From assembly GCA_003415625.1 (NCBI GenBank), contig PYIU01000001.1, positions 6,574,210 to 6,638,209 of the forward strand: DNA of 64,000 nucleotides. The letters run 5' to 3'. The DNA comes from Aquanectria penicillioides. Lineage: Eukaryota > Ascomycota > Sordariomycetes > Hypocreales > Nectriaceae. Position 1 is the first letter of the stretch. Each line of letters begins with the position of its first letter. The notes beneath the pieces were generated by a model. That model had not been told where the DNA came from, searched no databases, and worked only from the letters and a program-made list of their open reading frames with translations. This document shows positions 25,583-37,600 of the stretch, in pieces. Both the position numbers and the translations under genes were made by a program.

Positions 25583-25694
25583 AACAAGTAAGAAGAAAAC
25601 ATTCTGAAGCAATAGAAGAGGCTAGGCAGAAGTAGGGCTACAAAAGCCAGAAAAGAACTCTGCCGAGGACACCGAATTCATCGACTCCCCACAA

Positions 25695-27382
25695 TTAGAC
25701 CATGTCGAAGGGTACTCTTTCTAAGAGGTTCTGAACCTCTAAAATGGTTCGCAGGAACTCCTCAAATCTAGACTCAAGGCCTGGCTCTTCACCTGGCCAC
25801 ACATTTATGAGTCCTTGGCCCCAATCCTTGCGGCGTTCTCCACCACTGACATGGTTAATACTCTCGTCCCAGTGAGCCGCGTACATTTCAACGCCCCATG
25901 TGATCTCGGGTTTCTCTGTTGTGTGAGTGCCGCTCCATGTTTTGGTGACATTAACCTCGATGACATATGGCGTCATCTTGTACGGCAATGTGACCCAGGA
26001 TTTCAGTTTAAGTTGTCCGACTTGAGCCTGCAGATCACCTAGGCTCCGAGCCTTGATTTTTGGAAACTGAATCCTGGCTGTCATTTTATCTGCCAAGTGG
26101 GTATCAACCACGAGCTCCAACTTCTGAGAGAGGTCCCTAAATGCTAACGGAGTGTCAATATCATCCCAAGCATCAACCTTCAAATTCCAGTCGTAATGCC
26201 TATTTTGGGTGAGTAATTAACTTCTAAGCCGTTACCGCGATTAAATACCCACATATCTGGCGCAGCAACTGTCCAATTCAAACGGCCCCAAGCTTCTGGC
26301 TTGATTGTTCGAACCATTGAAAGTTGAATATTTTGTCCCACGGGCTCCATGGTATCGGCTTTAATTTCTTGGCCTTGGACGACTAATGTCAACTCGCATC
26401 CCTTTCTTAACTCTTGGGAGCAACTGCAGTTATCGATGAGAAACCCGAGGACCTGCTCAGCTTGGGTGTTTGTAGATGACGCAGGAAGTCTGAGGTTGAT
26501 TAGAGAGGACCCGAGAAACCGAATGATTTGCATACCTAGTTTCGAGGCTGGCCCCGCCACGATTGGAATACATGCTCATCAGTGTGATGAATTCGTCGTG
26601 TTTGATCTCATCTCTACCTCGGGTGTTTCTGGACCGGATTGTGATATGCCCAAAGTTGACTCTCATTTTCATGTTCTTGGTAACTGCCATCAGCGTGTTG
26701 GCTGCCAGCCGCATATCGGCTGTAAGTCGTGTGAAATGCTTATCCATGGCTTTGGAGTTGTCAATCAAATCAGGAGTGCTAGTGCGGTATGAAGTTACTC
26801 TCGGTCTTGACCCAATCTCAACCCGGATCATGCTATTGTCGTCCGACTGGGTAAGATCTTGGACAATGAATTTAACGGGTGGATGTTCGTTTGAGAGACG
26901 CATGTCATAGAGGGCCCAATTTAACGCATGAATTGCCTTCTGCATGCGAGGCATGGAGTCGCATTGTATATCGAGGATGTTGGGCTGGATGTTCGTGATG
27001 TAGACCTTGTGGGTTCTTCGAATGTCATCCAACGCCCCTGGTTCATCCAAACCGGCCGGTAACATGTGTTTTCCAGGAATAACGAGACGAGCCTTTTACA
27101 CCATTAGAATGAGGATGGTCAAATATTTCGGAGCTCAAGATATACTTGAATCAATTCTCGATTTGGTGGGGGGGTCCCTAGATACTCTTCATCCTCGGCT
27201 CGACGAGCCTTTTGACGTCCTGTATCTAACATAGACTTCGCCGTTGCCATAACTGTGGCCTTTGAAAATCCTTCTTTAGCCGTAAAACTGGCGCCAGCCT
27301 TCGGTTTTGGAGACTGCCTCGCGGAAGAGCCCCCTCGGCCTCTTTGAGGTTGGTGATTTCCTCGCTTAGAAGGGCGCGTCAT
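25695..27382 (-). CDS. Conserved fungal protein with a KH-like N-terminal segment
   Basis: A 511-residue protein. The N-terminus is basic and Gly/Ser/Arg-rich (KRGNHQPQRGRGGSSARQ), then comes a segment with the look of a KH RNA-binding fold: LVIPGKHMLPAGLDEPGALD, then IRRTHKVYITNIQPNILDIQ and a helix with MQKAIHALNWALYD. The remaining 350 residues look like one or two beta-rich domains. It resembles fungal proteins listed as DUF7905, though I recall that name with limited certainty. Exons: 27146-27382, 26536-27092, 26253-26489 and 25695-26199, with introns of 46-53 bases; all phases agree. RNA binding is an inference from the KH-like pattern and the RG-rich start. It diverges from ORC1. Confidence 0.85.
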
Positions 27383-28007
27383 GATCGCGCTATGCTCAGA
27401 GTCTAGAGGAGTAAATAGACATACAAGAAGAAATCAAGAGATTTGTGTTCGTGAAATGATCAGTCAAGTATGTGTGTGGTAGGGGCCAGGTAGAGGAGGG
27501 AAGAAAAGATAAGGTGTGACGGCTGGTTACACCTGCCAACTGAGAGGATAGATGACTAACGGGAAGTTGGAGGAAGTGAATCGCCCACACACATAGATTT
27601 CCTCGATGATCCTGCGACAGCTCACACAGCCCCTGTACATCTATCTATCTTGCGCCCGAGGAAACGCATTTCCCTCGGCCGGTGCTCTGGGCACTTACAT
27701 GGCGAAGAGAGGAATCTCGCTAGTCAAGAACTGTGGGCTATTTTGTGGCCTCTCTATCTCCGAATAACAAAAATGTACAGAGATGGAGCTGTTATCTTTT
27801 TATCATTGAAACCAACATGCAATTATACTGATTGTATCGTACAAAATTTATGGTCACACCATGATTTTCCTTCCAACTGAATGTCGTTGCAACTCACGCA
27901 CTGTCCCAACTAGAGCTGCCAATTTCGTGATAAATGCAATACCCTGTAAGCGCATGCAACCTGGCAACCAGCGAAAGTCAACTACGTCGCGTCTGCTGGA
28001 CGCGTAA
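27383..28007. promoter_or_regulatory. Divergent promoter region, KH-like gene and ORC1
   Basis: About 625 bases between divergent start codons. A perfect ACGCGT element is at 28000-28005, listed separately. No gene is seen in it. Confidence 0.6.
28000..28005. promoter_or_regulatory. ACGCGT (MCB-type) element at the ORC1 start
   Basis: A palindromic MluI cell-cycle box, the site bound by MBF-type (Mbp1/Swi6-like) factors that drive G1/S genes in fungi. It sits three bases before the first possible ORC1 start codon. A single match of six bases can occur by chance, but this site next to a replication gene fits known regulation. Its closeness to ATG 28008 raises the possibility that translation starts at ATG 28044 instead. 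Confidence 0.5.
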
Positions 28008-30412
28008 ATGATCCAAGCTGTCTTTGAGCAGCAACGATCCCTCATGGCACCAAATTCTGCAGCAGTGAAGGCCCCTGAGCCCTTGCGACGGCGCCAAAGA
28101 GCTCCTGGGGCCGGTCTCCAGCACAATTCCGACGACGAGCTCCCCAACGAAGATGTTTCTTGGGAATGGATCTACGAAACTGCAGCTGCTGCCGACGATC
28201 AGGACGAAGAACCGCAAAGCGACCGAAAAAGGAGAAAAGTGTCAGGTGATAGGATTGTGGGTGCTCGGGTTGGCCAGTTCGAGTGCCGGATCGGGGATTG
28301 CGTCCTCCTTAAGGCAGACGGATCCAATGAAGCCTGGGTGGCCCTTATCGGCGAGTTCATTGAAGAGGACGATGATGGAGAAATGGCCGCCAACTTCATG
28401 TGGTTTTCGACCGAGAAGGAGATTCGAAATCGGAATAAGAAACGCACCGACTTCCACTGGGTACTGAACAGGCACCATGGGGCTTTCCACAAGACTATAT
28501 ATGGCTGACCGATCCTCTAGAATGAACTCTATGTGTCTCCATCATGGGACGTCAACCCTTTAGCCTCGATCAATGGCAAAGCTAAAGTTACCTCCCTCGA
28601 CGTTTTTCTCTCGAAATACCCCCAAGATCGAATCCCTCGTACATCTCCAGACTATGGTAGGACATTTGTCTGTCGTCGAGGCTGTAACACCCGAACTGCA
28701 ACCTACACTGACGAGTTCATATGGGAGGAAGTGTATCAAGGGGAAGACGACATATTCTCTCTTATAGAGCTCGTGGAGAATGGAACCAAGGCCACCCGTC
28801 GAAAGAGGAAAGCTCGTAGTCCATCTCCACAGGATGCCGCTTACCATCCTCCTCCTCCTCAGACACCGACAAAGACCGGCCGGGGCGCCACAGCGACACC
28901 CCAGTCTCGAAGGAGCCAGGCTGAGCCAGGATCTCGCACGAAGAGGTTGGAACTACCTCGATATCATCCCTTTGATTGAGATATTCTAATGAGATCTGAC
29001 AGGAGCACTAGCAAGAGGCTCGAGTTCACCCCATTGGCAACTCGAAAGCTCTCGCCAAGCTATGTTGAGTCTTCGCCATTCCAAATAGCCCGCTCACGCC
29101 TTCACGTCTCTTCCGTCCCGACGAGTCTTCCGTGTCGAGAAGGCGAATTCTCTCTCGTCTACTCGCATCTTGAAGCTGCCATTACCGATGGCACTGGTAA
29201 CTGTATCTACATTTCTGGTACCCCTGGAACTGGCAAGACGGCTACAGTGCGTGAGGTCATCTCACGACTTGAAGAGTCAGTTAACTCTGATGAACTTGAT
29301 GATTTTATTTTTGTGGAAGTCAATGGCATGAAGATCACAGATCCTCACCAATCGTATTCTCTTTTGTGGGAGGCGCTCAAGGGCCAACGTGCAAGCCCCG
29401 CCCAGGCCCTCGAACTCTTGGAGCGAGAGTTTAGCAACCCCAGCCCACGACGTATTCCATGCGTCGTTTTGATGGATGAGCTGGATCAACTGGTGACCAA
29501 AAACCAGGCGGTAATGTACAACTTCTTCAACTGGCCGACGTTGCGGCATAGTCGCTTGATTGTTCTCGCCGTGGCCAACACCATGGATTTGCCCGAGCGA
29601 ACCCTTAGCAACAAGATCAGCAGTCGTCTAGGTATTCTCGATAATGTTTTGGTGTCTATAACGGCATGCTAATCGTTTGTGTTAAAGGTCTTACACGTAT
29701 TACATTTCCTGGTTACAACCACGAGCAGCTTATGAAGATTATTCAGTCACGTCTAGAGGGAGTTCCTGGTAAGATTGTGGACCCGGATGCTATTCAATTC
29801 GCTAGTCGAAAAGTTGCTGCTGTCAGTGGAGATGCGCGTCGAGCTTTGGACATCTGCCGCAGAGCTGTTGAGCTTGCCGAGGCCGATGTCCCTGGCGATC
29901 CCACCACCCCTAGCAAACGGGACCGGTTGGCTGAAGCCCAGGGCCAGCCACGGGGCGTCGGACGAGTCACTATTGCCACGATCAAAAAGGCCATCAACGA
30001 GGCCACCACTAATCCCATCCAACAACACCTCCGCAGTCTTCCCCTTATGTCGAAACTTCTCATGGCAGCGTTACTGTTGCGGACCCGTAGAGCGGGCCTG
30101 GCCGAGACGACGTTTGGAGAGACCCTGGATGAAATCCATCGCGCTTGTCTCCGGGCCCCGGCAGCGCTTCCCGGCATGGCGCAGCTTCTCTCCAATGGTC
30201 TCAAGGGGACACAAGCTAGCGGACAGCGCCAAATGTCCAGACCGGGCCAGGTCCACGCGGCTGCGCTTGATCTAGTGGCGGCTGGCCTAATCAATCTTGA
30301 GGCTCAGCGTGCGGAACGGTCAAGCAAGCTGCGTCTGGCCATCGCAGACGATGAAGTGAAGATGGCTCTCCGTGACGATGGGGACCTCAGAGCCTTGGGT
30401 ATTGGTGTATGA
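28008..30412 (+). CDS. ORC1: Origin recognition complex subunit 1
   Basis: Largest ATPase subunit of the origin recognition complex; with Cdc6 it loads the MCM helicase at replication origins. The spliced product is 743 residues. Order: basic/acidic N-terminus, BAH domain (about residues 75-240, with GDCVLLKADG, EDDDGEMAANFMWFSTEKEI and TSLDVFLSKYPQDRIPR), a basic linker, then AAA+ with Walker A GTPGTGKT near 365-372, Walker B VVLMDELDQL near 447-456, sensor 1 VLAVANTMDLPER, and sensor 2 region GDARRALDICRRA, followed by a winged-helix C-terminus. Exons: 28008-28460, 28521-28945, 29003-29631 and 29688-30412; all phases agree. ATG 28044 (MAPNSAAVK) is an alternative start. It is convergent with PRP46, 102 bases between stops. 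Assignment is firm. Confidence 0.96.
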
Positions 30413-30514
30413 TGTATGTAATAATAGAAAACCCCCAGGGAGGGGGGTGTCTTGGATCAGCATAGATTAGACGATCCTGATATAGTCATTAATTAGATGA
30501 GGCTTGCCGAGCGT

Positions 30515-32013
30515 CTAAAATTTCCGGTGTGCTAGTGTAGGCTTCCAGTCTAGGGGATGAGTCTGTTCAGTTGCAGTTTCGTCCTGCTTCCAGATTTTGA
30601 CTAAAACAGGGTCAGACAATGCTGCAGTATTATTCGAAGGAAAGCTACTCACTTGTCTTATCGGCCTCACCACAGATGAGTCGCAGCCCCGAGCGGTCAA
30701 AGGTTGAGCTCATGATACCAGCCTCGGCATCCAACGAACCCGGCTGGGCGGTGGTGTCGAGAGCCTGAAAGCGATGGCCAGATTTCCAGTCCCAGAAGCT
30801 CATGGATCCATTGTCACCTTTAGAAATTAGTTAGCAGCCGGGTCAGCACCCCAGTTAGATGATGGACGATCAATGACGTACCTCCGGTGAAGAAAACATT
30901 CTGCTCATTGACGCTCATTGTGTTGATGATGGAATTGTGGCCCTCGAAGTTCTGCATGAAGGCGCCCTCGGGGCACTTCCACTGCTTGATGCTTCCGGTG
31001 CTGCCAGTGGCAAACGTAAACTCGGAAGGGTGGACGGCAAGGGCACGAACGCCCTTCTTATGGTGGGTCAGGACACCCATTGTCTTGCCGGCAGCAAGAT
31101 CCCACAATCTTACTGTCGAATCGAGGGAGCCAGTGATGACTTGGGGATCGGCCTCCTGGCAGACAAGGTCGGAGACAGTTTGAGTATGTCCTGAGAGAAC
31201 ATGGATATTGCTGCGGGTACGCATATCCCACACTCGAGCAACGCCGTCTCGACCTCCGGTCACGAGAACGTCGAGAGTAGGATGCAGCGCGAGAGTGTAC
31301 ACGCCGCTCAAGTGGCCGTGGTAGTGGCGAATGACCTTGTTCGTCTCAAGATCCCAGCACTTGACCATCTTATCCTCACCGCAGGAGAAGAGATATGGGT
31401 GTCGGGGAGAAACCGCCAGGCCACGAACGGTGCTGATGTGACCGGTCAGCGTCAACCTCAACGAGCCCGTTGCCAGGTCCCAGATCTTGATAGTGCGATC
31501 GCCGGCACCGCTGGCAAACCATTTGTTGCCAGGCTCGACGGCCAAGGCACGGACCCAACCGAGATGGCCGGAGATGACTCGCATGAGCTTCCATGGCGCG
31601 TGCCATTCTGGTTTGGCCTGGTTGAAGCCCGGAGTTCCCCTAGTCGTCAAGCTCATGTTTTGCGGCTCACTACCGCCAGCACTGGGGGCCGACAATGCGG
31701 CAGCCTTGGAGCCAGGTGCAGCCTCAAGGAGCTTTTGAGCTGGGCGACCCGGCGCCCCAGGTTTGGCAATCTTCTTCCCAGGCTTACTTGCGGGAAGCTT
31801 TGCGGTGATTGAAGGAGGGAGGATTTCGACGTCGGCATATTCCGTGCGGAAGCGGCGCTTCAGGATAGGGTCCTGAGACGCGTCGTCGAGCTTCTGGCGC
31901 TTCACTTGGGCTCGTTCGGGCGCGTGGGCAAAGAGGCTTCGGGATGCTGTGGCATTTTGCGAGGCGAGTGTGCTGAGGCGGAGGGAGTCTTGGGGGACCT
32001 CTGGAGTCTCCAT
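30515..32013 (-). CDS. PRP46: Pre-mRNA-splicing factor Prp46 (PRL1-like WD40 protein)
   Basis: WD40 protein of the NineTeen-related complex in the activated spliceosome. The product is 460 residues. After a low-complexity Ala/Pro/Lys-rich N-terminus of about 140 residues come seven WD40 repeats, starting at [59 protein letters not shown] and [13 protein letters not shown] are clear blades. The last blade is split between exons and ends in [16 protein letters not shown], the conserved PRL1/Prp46 tail. Exons: 30882-32013, 30653-30817 and 30515-30600; all phases agree. It diverges from NAS6 with 359 bases between starts. Assignment is firm. Confidence 0.95.
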
Positions 32014-32372
32014 AGTGCGTGGTTGTGATTGCGGCGGCGGCGAAAAGCTCGTCGTCGTGAAGGCCGGAAGATTTGATGGATGCTCAAAAGTTGCGACAGG
32101 GAATGAGGCGAAGGCTGTGTAGTCGTGTGTGGCGTCGAGGAACCGTGCGCCACAAGTCCATCCATTGTTGGCATGGATCAGTCCGGAGCAGCAGTGGGGT
32201 GCTACAGACTACAGTACGTAACGGAGCTACGTGCCTGTCGAACATCTGCCTACCTAGGTACCTTATGGTAGTTGTCGCTCGGCTTTGGATTTTGATATTC
32301 AATACATTACTTCGTTTTTTCTTTTCATCATCCGGCCCACACGTTTTCCAACTCGGCAGCCGCGGCGATATC
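32014..32372. promoter_or_regulatory. Divergent promoter region, PRP46 and NAS6
   Basis: Only 359 bases between divergent start codons. No known factor site was recognised and no gene is inside. Confidence 0.55.
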
Positions 32373-33558
32373 ATGGACACCGACAACGACAAATTTCCAC
32401 TGCACACTGCAGCTCGTGAAGGGCGGGGTGAGGCTGTCCCACCATGAAACCGGCTTCCGTCCCCTCCATTCAGCCGGCTAACCTTTTGCCAGTGGCTGTT
32501 TTCGAGAACTTATTGAAGGTCTGAAGCCATATCATTCCTCATACCATTTTAAAACCTAACATAGGCTCTCTTCAAAGACCGATCCCAAGCTGTCCCAGCG
32601 CAAAGATGATGACGGTCGATACCCCATCCATTGGGCGGCTTCGTCCAACAACTTAGACATCGTGCTTCTGCTTGCGAATCAGCGGAGCTTCGACCCTGAT
32701 GCTCAGGTAAAAATCCAACTTCAGCTTCTGGAGTCGGTCTCTATTCAGTGACTCATCACGCCTCTCTTCAGGATGACAGCGGGTGGTCTCCCCTCATGAT
32801 TTCAGCTAGCGTCCCTGACTGTGAACCCGTTCTCAACCTCCTCATTCAGAAGGGCGCCGACGTGAACCTCAAGAGTACGTGAATCACCGGTCCAAAACCT
32901 GAAAGGCAAGGAAGGGTTAAGCGCTAAATCAAATCGGTCCAGATAACGCTGGGCAGGTGAGATTCTCTCTCTACGTCATACCCTTAGCACCTGGCCTAAC
33001 ATTCTCGCCGTAGACTGCCCTCCACTTCGTTGCCTCCAAGAAGAACATGGATGTCGCTCGCCTGCTCATCGATAACAAAGCCTCCACCCGCTTTCGGGAC
33101 CGTCGCGGCCAGTATCCAGTTCACCGCGCTGCCGCCGTCGGCTCTGTTCCCATGGTCCTCCTCTTGCTCAAGAACAAGAGCCCCCTCAACCCTACTGACA
33201 GTGAGGGCTACACACCTCTCCACCACGCCGTCGCCGAAGGACATGGTACATACGCATTATCCCCGGTTATTAGATGTACTATATCGATTTACTAATACGC
33301 TACCATAGGAGATACCGCCGTCGCTCTCCTCAAAGAAGGTGCCGACTTCACGCTGAAAACTGCAGAAGATGTGTTGGCGCTCGATTTAGCTCCTGACAAA
33401 GAAGTATGTGCGACTCAATTATATAAAACCCTGTTTGACCTCGAGCCCTCCCCTTCTCTTTTCTACTCAAAAATCAAACTCCATCTAACTCTTGACCACA
33501 GGTACGCCAATATGTGATACAAGGCGCTGAGCGGGAGGGTATCGAGCTCTTAGGGTAA
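32373..33558 (+). CDS. NAS6: Proteasome assembly chaperone Nas6 (gankyrin-type ankyrin protein)
   Basis: A small all-ankyrin protein of 236 residues that binds the Rpt3 C-terminus and helps assemble the 19S regulatory particle (yeast Nas6 is 228). Ankyrin units are clear: FPLHTAAREGR, DDGRYPIHWAASSNNLDIVL, SGWSPLMISASVPDCEPVLN, TALHFVASKKNMDVARLLID, GQYPVHRAAAVGSVPMVLLL and GYTPLHHAVAEGHGDTAVAL. The coding sequence of only 711 bases is cut into eight exons: 32373-32427, 32493-32518, 32578-32706, 32772-32874, 32943-32956, 33014-33245, 33309-33403 and 33502-33558. The fifth exon is 14 bases and the second 26, yet every phase agrees, so the model is probably right. It is convergent with the golgin gene, 83 bases between stops. 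Confidence 0.93.
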
Positions 33559-33641
33559 CTAGTAATACAAGCAAATAGAAAGTGAAGTGAACCAAAAATA
33601 AAAAAGGGTTTATGTCATCCACCTTCAAATCCCGACGCCCT

Positions 33642-36600
33642 TTACTTATGAGTTCGCTCAACCAAGTCACGGTACATGGCCTTGACATCTTGTACATCAG
33701 CTTTCAACTCTTCAACCAACTCGCTCTTTTCTCCAAGCAACTCCAGTGTGGTCTGGTACCTGGAGTTCATGTTTTCCATCTCAGTCTCCAACTCCTCGAC
33801 TCGCGATGTAGCCGACTTGGACGTCTCTAAATCTTTCATAAGCCCAACAATGTCGGTCCTTGCCTCATCTCGCTGGCTGCACACACGTGTCATCTCCTCC
33901 TTAGCAGCCACTTTCTCAGCTTCAAGCCGCCGGATCGCTGCACTCATTCGCTCAACCAATTGGACCGATGGCCCTGCCCCCACCGTTGACACCGAAATCA
34001 TGTCTTGGGCTACGTTTCGTGGAGCAGACGAGTCTATGTCATCGTCTCGGTCCGGTGGTGGTGATGTAGCTCGTGGCGACTCTACAGTCGGTTCGAATGG
34101 GGATAACGGGGGCAGAGGCAGCCCCGAACCAACCGTCGATAGGGTGCTCGTTCGGATAGGAGGTTGGTTGGACAGTCGTCGAGCGAATGGTAAGCCGTCA
34201 GGAGCGCTGTCAGGATTACTTCCGGGCGTAGGAGTTCGTCGAGGAGGCCGGCCTGGGACAGGTAGGCCAACCAAGTCGGAGCTGTATGTACGGGGCACGG
34301 AGAGCATTGGGGATTCAGGCCGACTTTGGCCCTTGGACAAGGACCCTGCGACATCCTCGGCCCACTGCCGACGCTCAACCTCCGCAGCGAAGCCACCGGA
34401 GCGCTGTTGCTTCTCTAAATCTGCCTTTGCCTGTTCTAGTGCTGTCTCGGTGGTTTTAGATTGCGTCCGGAGAGAAGCGAGCTCTTCACGGCAGGCCTCT
34501 AGTTCTTGACGAGCAGTTGCAAGTGCAGGCGTAACATCCTGTAGCTCATCTTCGAGACGTCTACAACGGCTAGCCTACCAGGATGTGTAAGTATCGACCA
34601 AACCAGAGATATGCAGGCGAATCTCGAAGCAACGAGACGCAAACTTACCGAATCACGCGCCTTTTTTCGCATTTCCGACTCTCGTCGCTGAGCTTCGTCC
34701 CTCTCCTTCTCCAAATTTGATACCTTTGCTAGCAATGATGCTTCAATTCCTTGCCAGTTGTCACTAGCCGAAGCATATTGTGATTGGAGTGTCTCAATCT
34801 GTCGGATGAGCTTTATCTGGGAGTCTCCTCCAACTCCAGATGAGGCTTCTTCAGCGGCCGCTCGCATCGCTTCCAGTTTGCTTTCAGCAGCCCTTAACTC
34901 GAGTTTCAGTTCCTCTTCCACATTACGGCTACGCTCGATCGCGCGATCCAACTTCTCTTGCAAATCAACGCTGTCCAAACGCGCCTTAGTCGCGAGAGAT
35001 TCGTTTTCTGCCCTAAGGCTAGCGATGATAGTTTCCAGCTCTTTTTCCTTGTCTTTTTCTGCGGTTACGGCCTTGCCCATGGCCTCAGCCGCCGCAAATT
35101 CTGCCTGATCCGCCTTGGCCTTCGTGTCTCGTTCAAGACGTCTATAAGCTTCATCTTTTGTTGCGTTGTCTTTCTTTAGAACATCAATCTCCTTTTGCAA
35201 AGCAGTGCTTACTCTGCGCACCTCTTCATTTTGCTTCTCTTGTTCCTCGTTGCTGTTGATACTATTGCGCATAGCTTCTAGATCAACAGTGACCTTCTCC
35301 TTGCTCCTTTTCAGCTCATCAATCTGCTTCTCACTGTCTGTGACTTGAGTACGCAGCTTCCTGATAGTGGTCCGGTATTTCCCTTCCGAGGTTGACAGCT
35401 TTTGGCCCTCCTCCATTAGTAACGCAATCTTCTCATCCTTTTCGGCAAGCTTCTGTTCCATGCTTCCTTTCGAAGCAGCAGCCTTGCTCTTCTTTGCGGC
35501 TTCGACGGCATTTTTGGAAAGATATTGCAACTTGGCTTGAAGGGCGTCTATTCTCTCAACGTACTCTTGAATTTCCTCCTGCTGACGGGCCTTGATAATT
35601 TCCAATTCCTCGTTTGTTTGGGAGATCTGAGGCTGAGATTCGGTCGAGGGTGGTTGTGATTGTTGTATTTCCACAGGCTTAGCGTGGCTCGGCTTCTGAT
35701 TTTCACCCTCCTTGCCATCTTCTTTTGAGATACCCGGGCCCTCGAGTGCCTGTTTCTTGGATACAGTTTCTGCCTTGCGCTCTGATTCACTATCCACTTT
35801 CTTTCCCGGTGTTGCATCTGTCTTGGTCTCAGGCTTGCCCTCAGGTTTGGTCTCGGGCTCGACTTTGGACTTGTTCTTGGGGTCGCTCTCGGGTTTGCTC
35901 TCGGGCTTGCTCTCGGACACGGTCTTGGCTTTCGCATTTGCCTTGGTTTTAGACGTAGGTTCTGGCTTGGTTGCTGCCGGTTCGGTGACATCATTATTTT
36001 TGGTGGGTTCTGTTGTTGATTTGGAGGGGAAGATGGGCATCGATTGTTTTGAAGGCTCTTGTTTGACGATGGGACTGCCATCCTTTGAGCTCGTCGGGGC
36101 ATCCAGTGCCGGCGTCGTTGAAGGAGTGGTCGCAGTTGAGGTGGGAACAGTCTCTGGAGCGGGTTCTGGGGTTGCTGGCTTCGAGTCGGCTGTCTCGGGC
36201 GTCTCCTTAGCTTGCGCCGTGTCAGCACTTGGAGAAGCGTCTTTGTCTATCGAGGCGCGGACGGAGGAGCTGGGGCTAGGTTGGTCGATAGAGCTGCGCG
36301 GAGAGTTTGTCGGGAGGGCATTTCTGGCGGCGACGGCCTTGGCCAGCCTGGCTTGCAAGCGATCGTTGGCTCGAGAGCCCGAGGAGGCTTTGGTAGGGGC
36401 TACAGAGCCAGAGGATTAGCTTATGTCTAAGCCGTGAGAAGAAGCAAGCAGCTCGGGGGCACCCGGCGGCGACGGGGCATCAAACGAAGGACACACGCAC
36501 CAAATGTCGGCTTGGAAGTAGGCTGGGGGGCTTGTTGGCAGCGGCGGCGGCGGCGGCGGGTTTGGCGGCACCCAGCTGGCGTTGACGTTCGGCCTCCTCG

Positions 36601-36701
36601 CCCTCAGTAAGCATGTTGTCGAGCCGGGACTCGACGCCGGCGACAGCTTGCGAGAGGAAGGAACCCCAGCGCGAGCCCGACGGCTTGCCCGGGGTAGCCA
36701 T
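33642..36701 (-). CDS. SGM1: TMF/Sgm1-type golgin (coiled coil, Golgi)
   Basis: A coiled-coil tethering protein of about 961 residues resembling TMF (TATA element modulatory factor) of animals and Sgm1 of yeast, which bind Rab6/Ypt6 at the Golgi. The N-terminus has the conserved motif WGSFLSQAVAGVESRLDNML. A Pro/Ser/Thr/Lys-rich linker follows, with Lys-Pro-Glu-Ser/Thr repeats near 35820-35940. Then comes a long coiled coil containing the TMF DNA-binding-type block (EKDEKIALLMEEGQKLSTSE), and a C-terminal coiled coil ending in DVKAMYRDLVERTHK, typical of the Rab-binding end. Exons: 36501-36701, 34649-36399 and 33642-34574. Exon 1 stays in phase with exon 2 only if one base is missing from the G6 run 36525-36530. 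Assignment to TMF is good; the symbol is by homology. Confidence 0.85.
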
Positions 36702-37556
36702 GGCGGAGGGAGATGAAGGTTGGCGTGACGAGCGTTGCGGGTAGGCGGGGAGACGAAGCCGTGGTGTGGTGTCAAGTCGTCGTGGTCGGGTTGCGAAACC
36801 GGGGGTTCGTCAGCACTCGACCGTTGGGCAGACGAACGTGACAGCGGCAAGGGATTGAATTGTCGGTCGTTCAAGTCATAGGCGAGAGAAGGAGCGAAGC
36901 AGAGAGAAAGAAGATGCCAACGGGTTTCGGCTTGAGTTGCGGGTTATGCCTGGAGCTGCGGACTGCGGACTGCGGACTGCATGAGGTGTCGTCAGCCCTG
37001 CGACGGGGGTACGTTGCGCGGGAGAGGTTGACGTGGAGTCAAGAGCAAGAGGGATGAAAATACGTGTATTGATGGATTGATGCTAATTCTTACTGTACAC
37101 TTACAAGGTCCCGCAGCCGTTAGGTATGCGCGCCACGCTACCCCAAATCCAAGACCCATTAATCATCATTAGCATCCGAGAGGAGACGTGTTAGAGAACA
37201 GTGTTCAAAACCAAATGGCAGCGGCCTGTATTCTTCAAAACCATAATGCACGGAACAATGCGTCGGCACGCATTTGATATACAGTGTGAAATAGTTGACT
37301 ACCATGCACGCCGCCGGCTCAACCCCCCCCCTCCATGCTGAAACTATTACGCCTAACTCCTTTCGACGCGTTATTAGGTCGGGTTTGTTTTAGCACATGT
37401 TTAGCTGCAAGGCACAGACCGCTGCTCACTGGCCATGGGAACTGCCAACAACGAAACTATGAATTAGATTTGTGAAGTAGACAAACGGCTGACTTTTTGT
37501 CAGGGCTCCACCACGAGAGAAGATGTGACTAAATTTAGTATCTATCATTAAATGAG

Positions 37557-37600
<44 letters not shown>

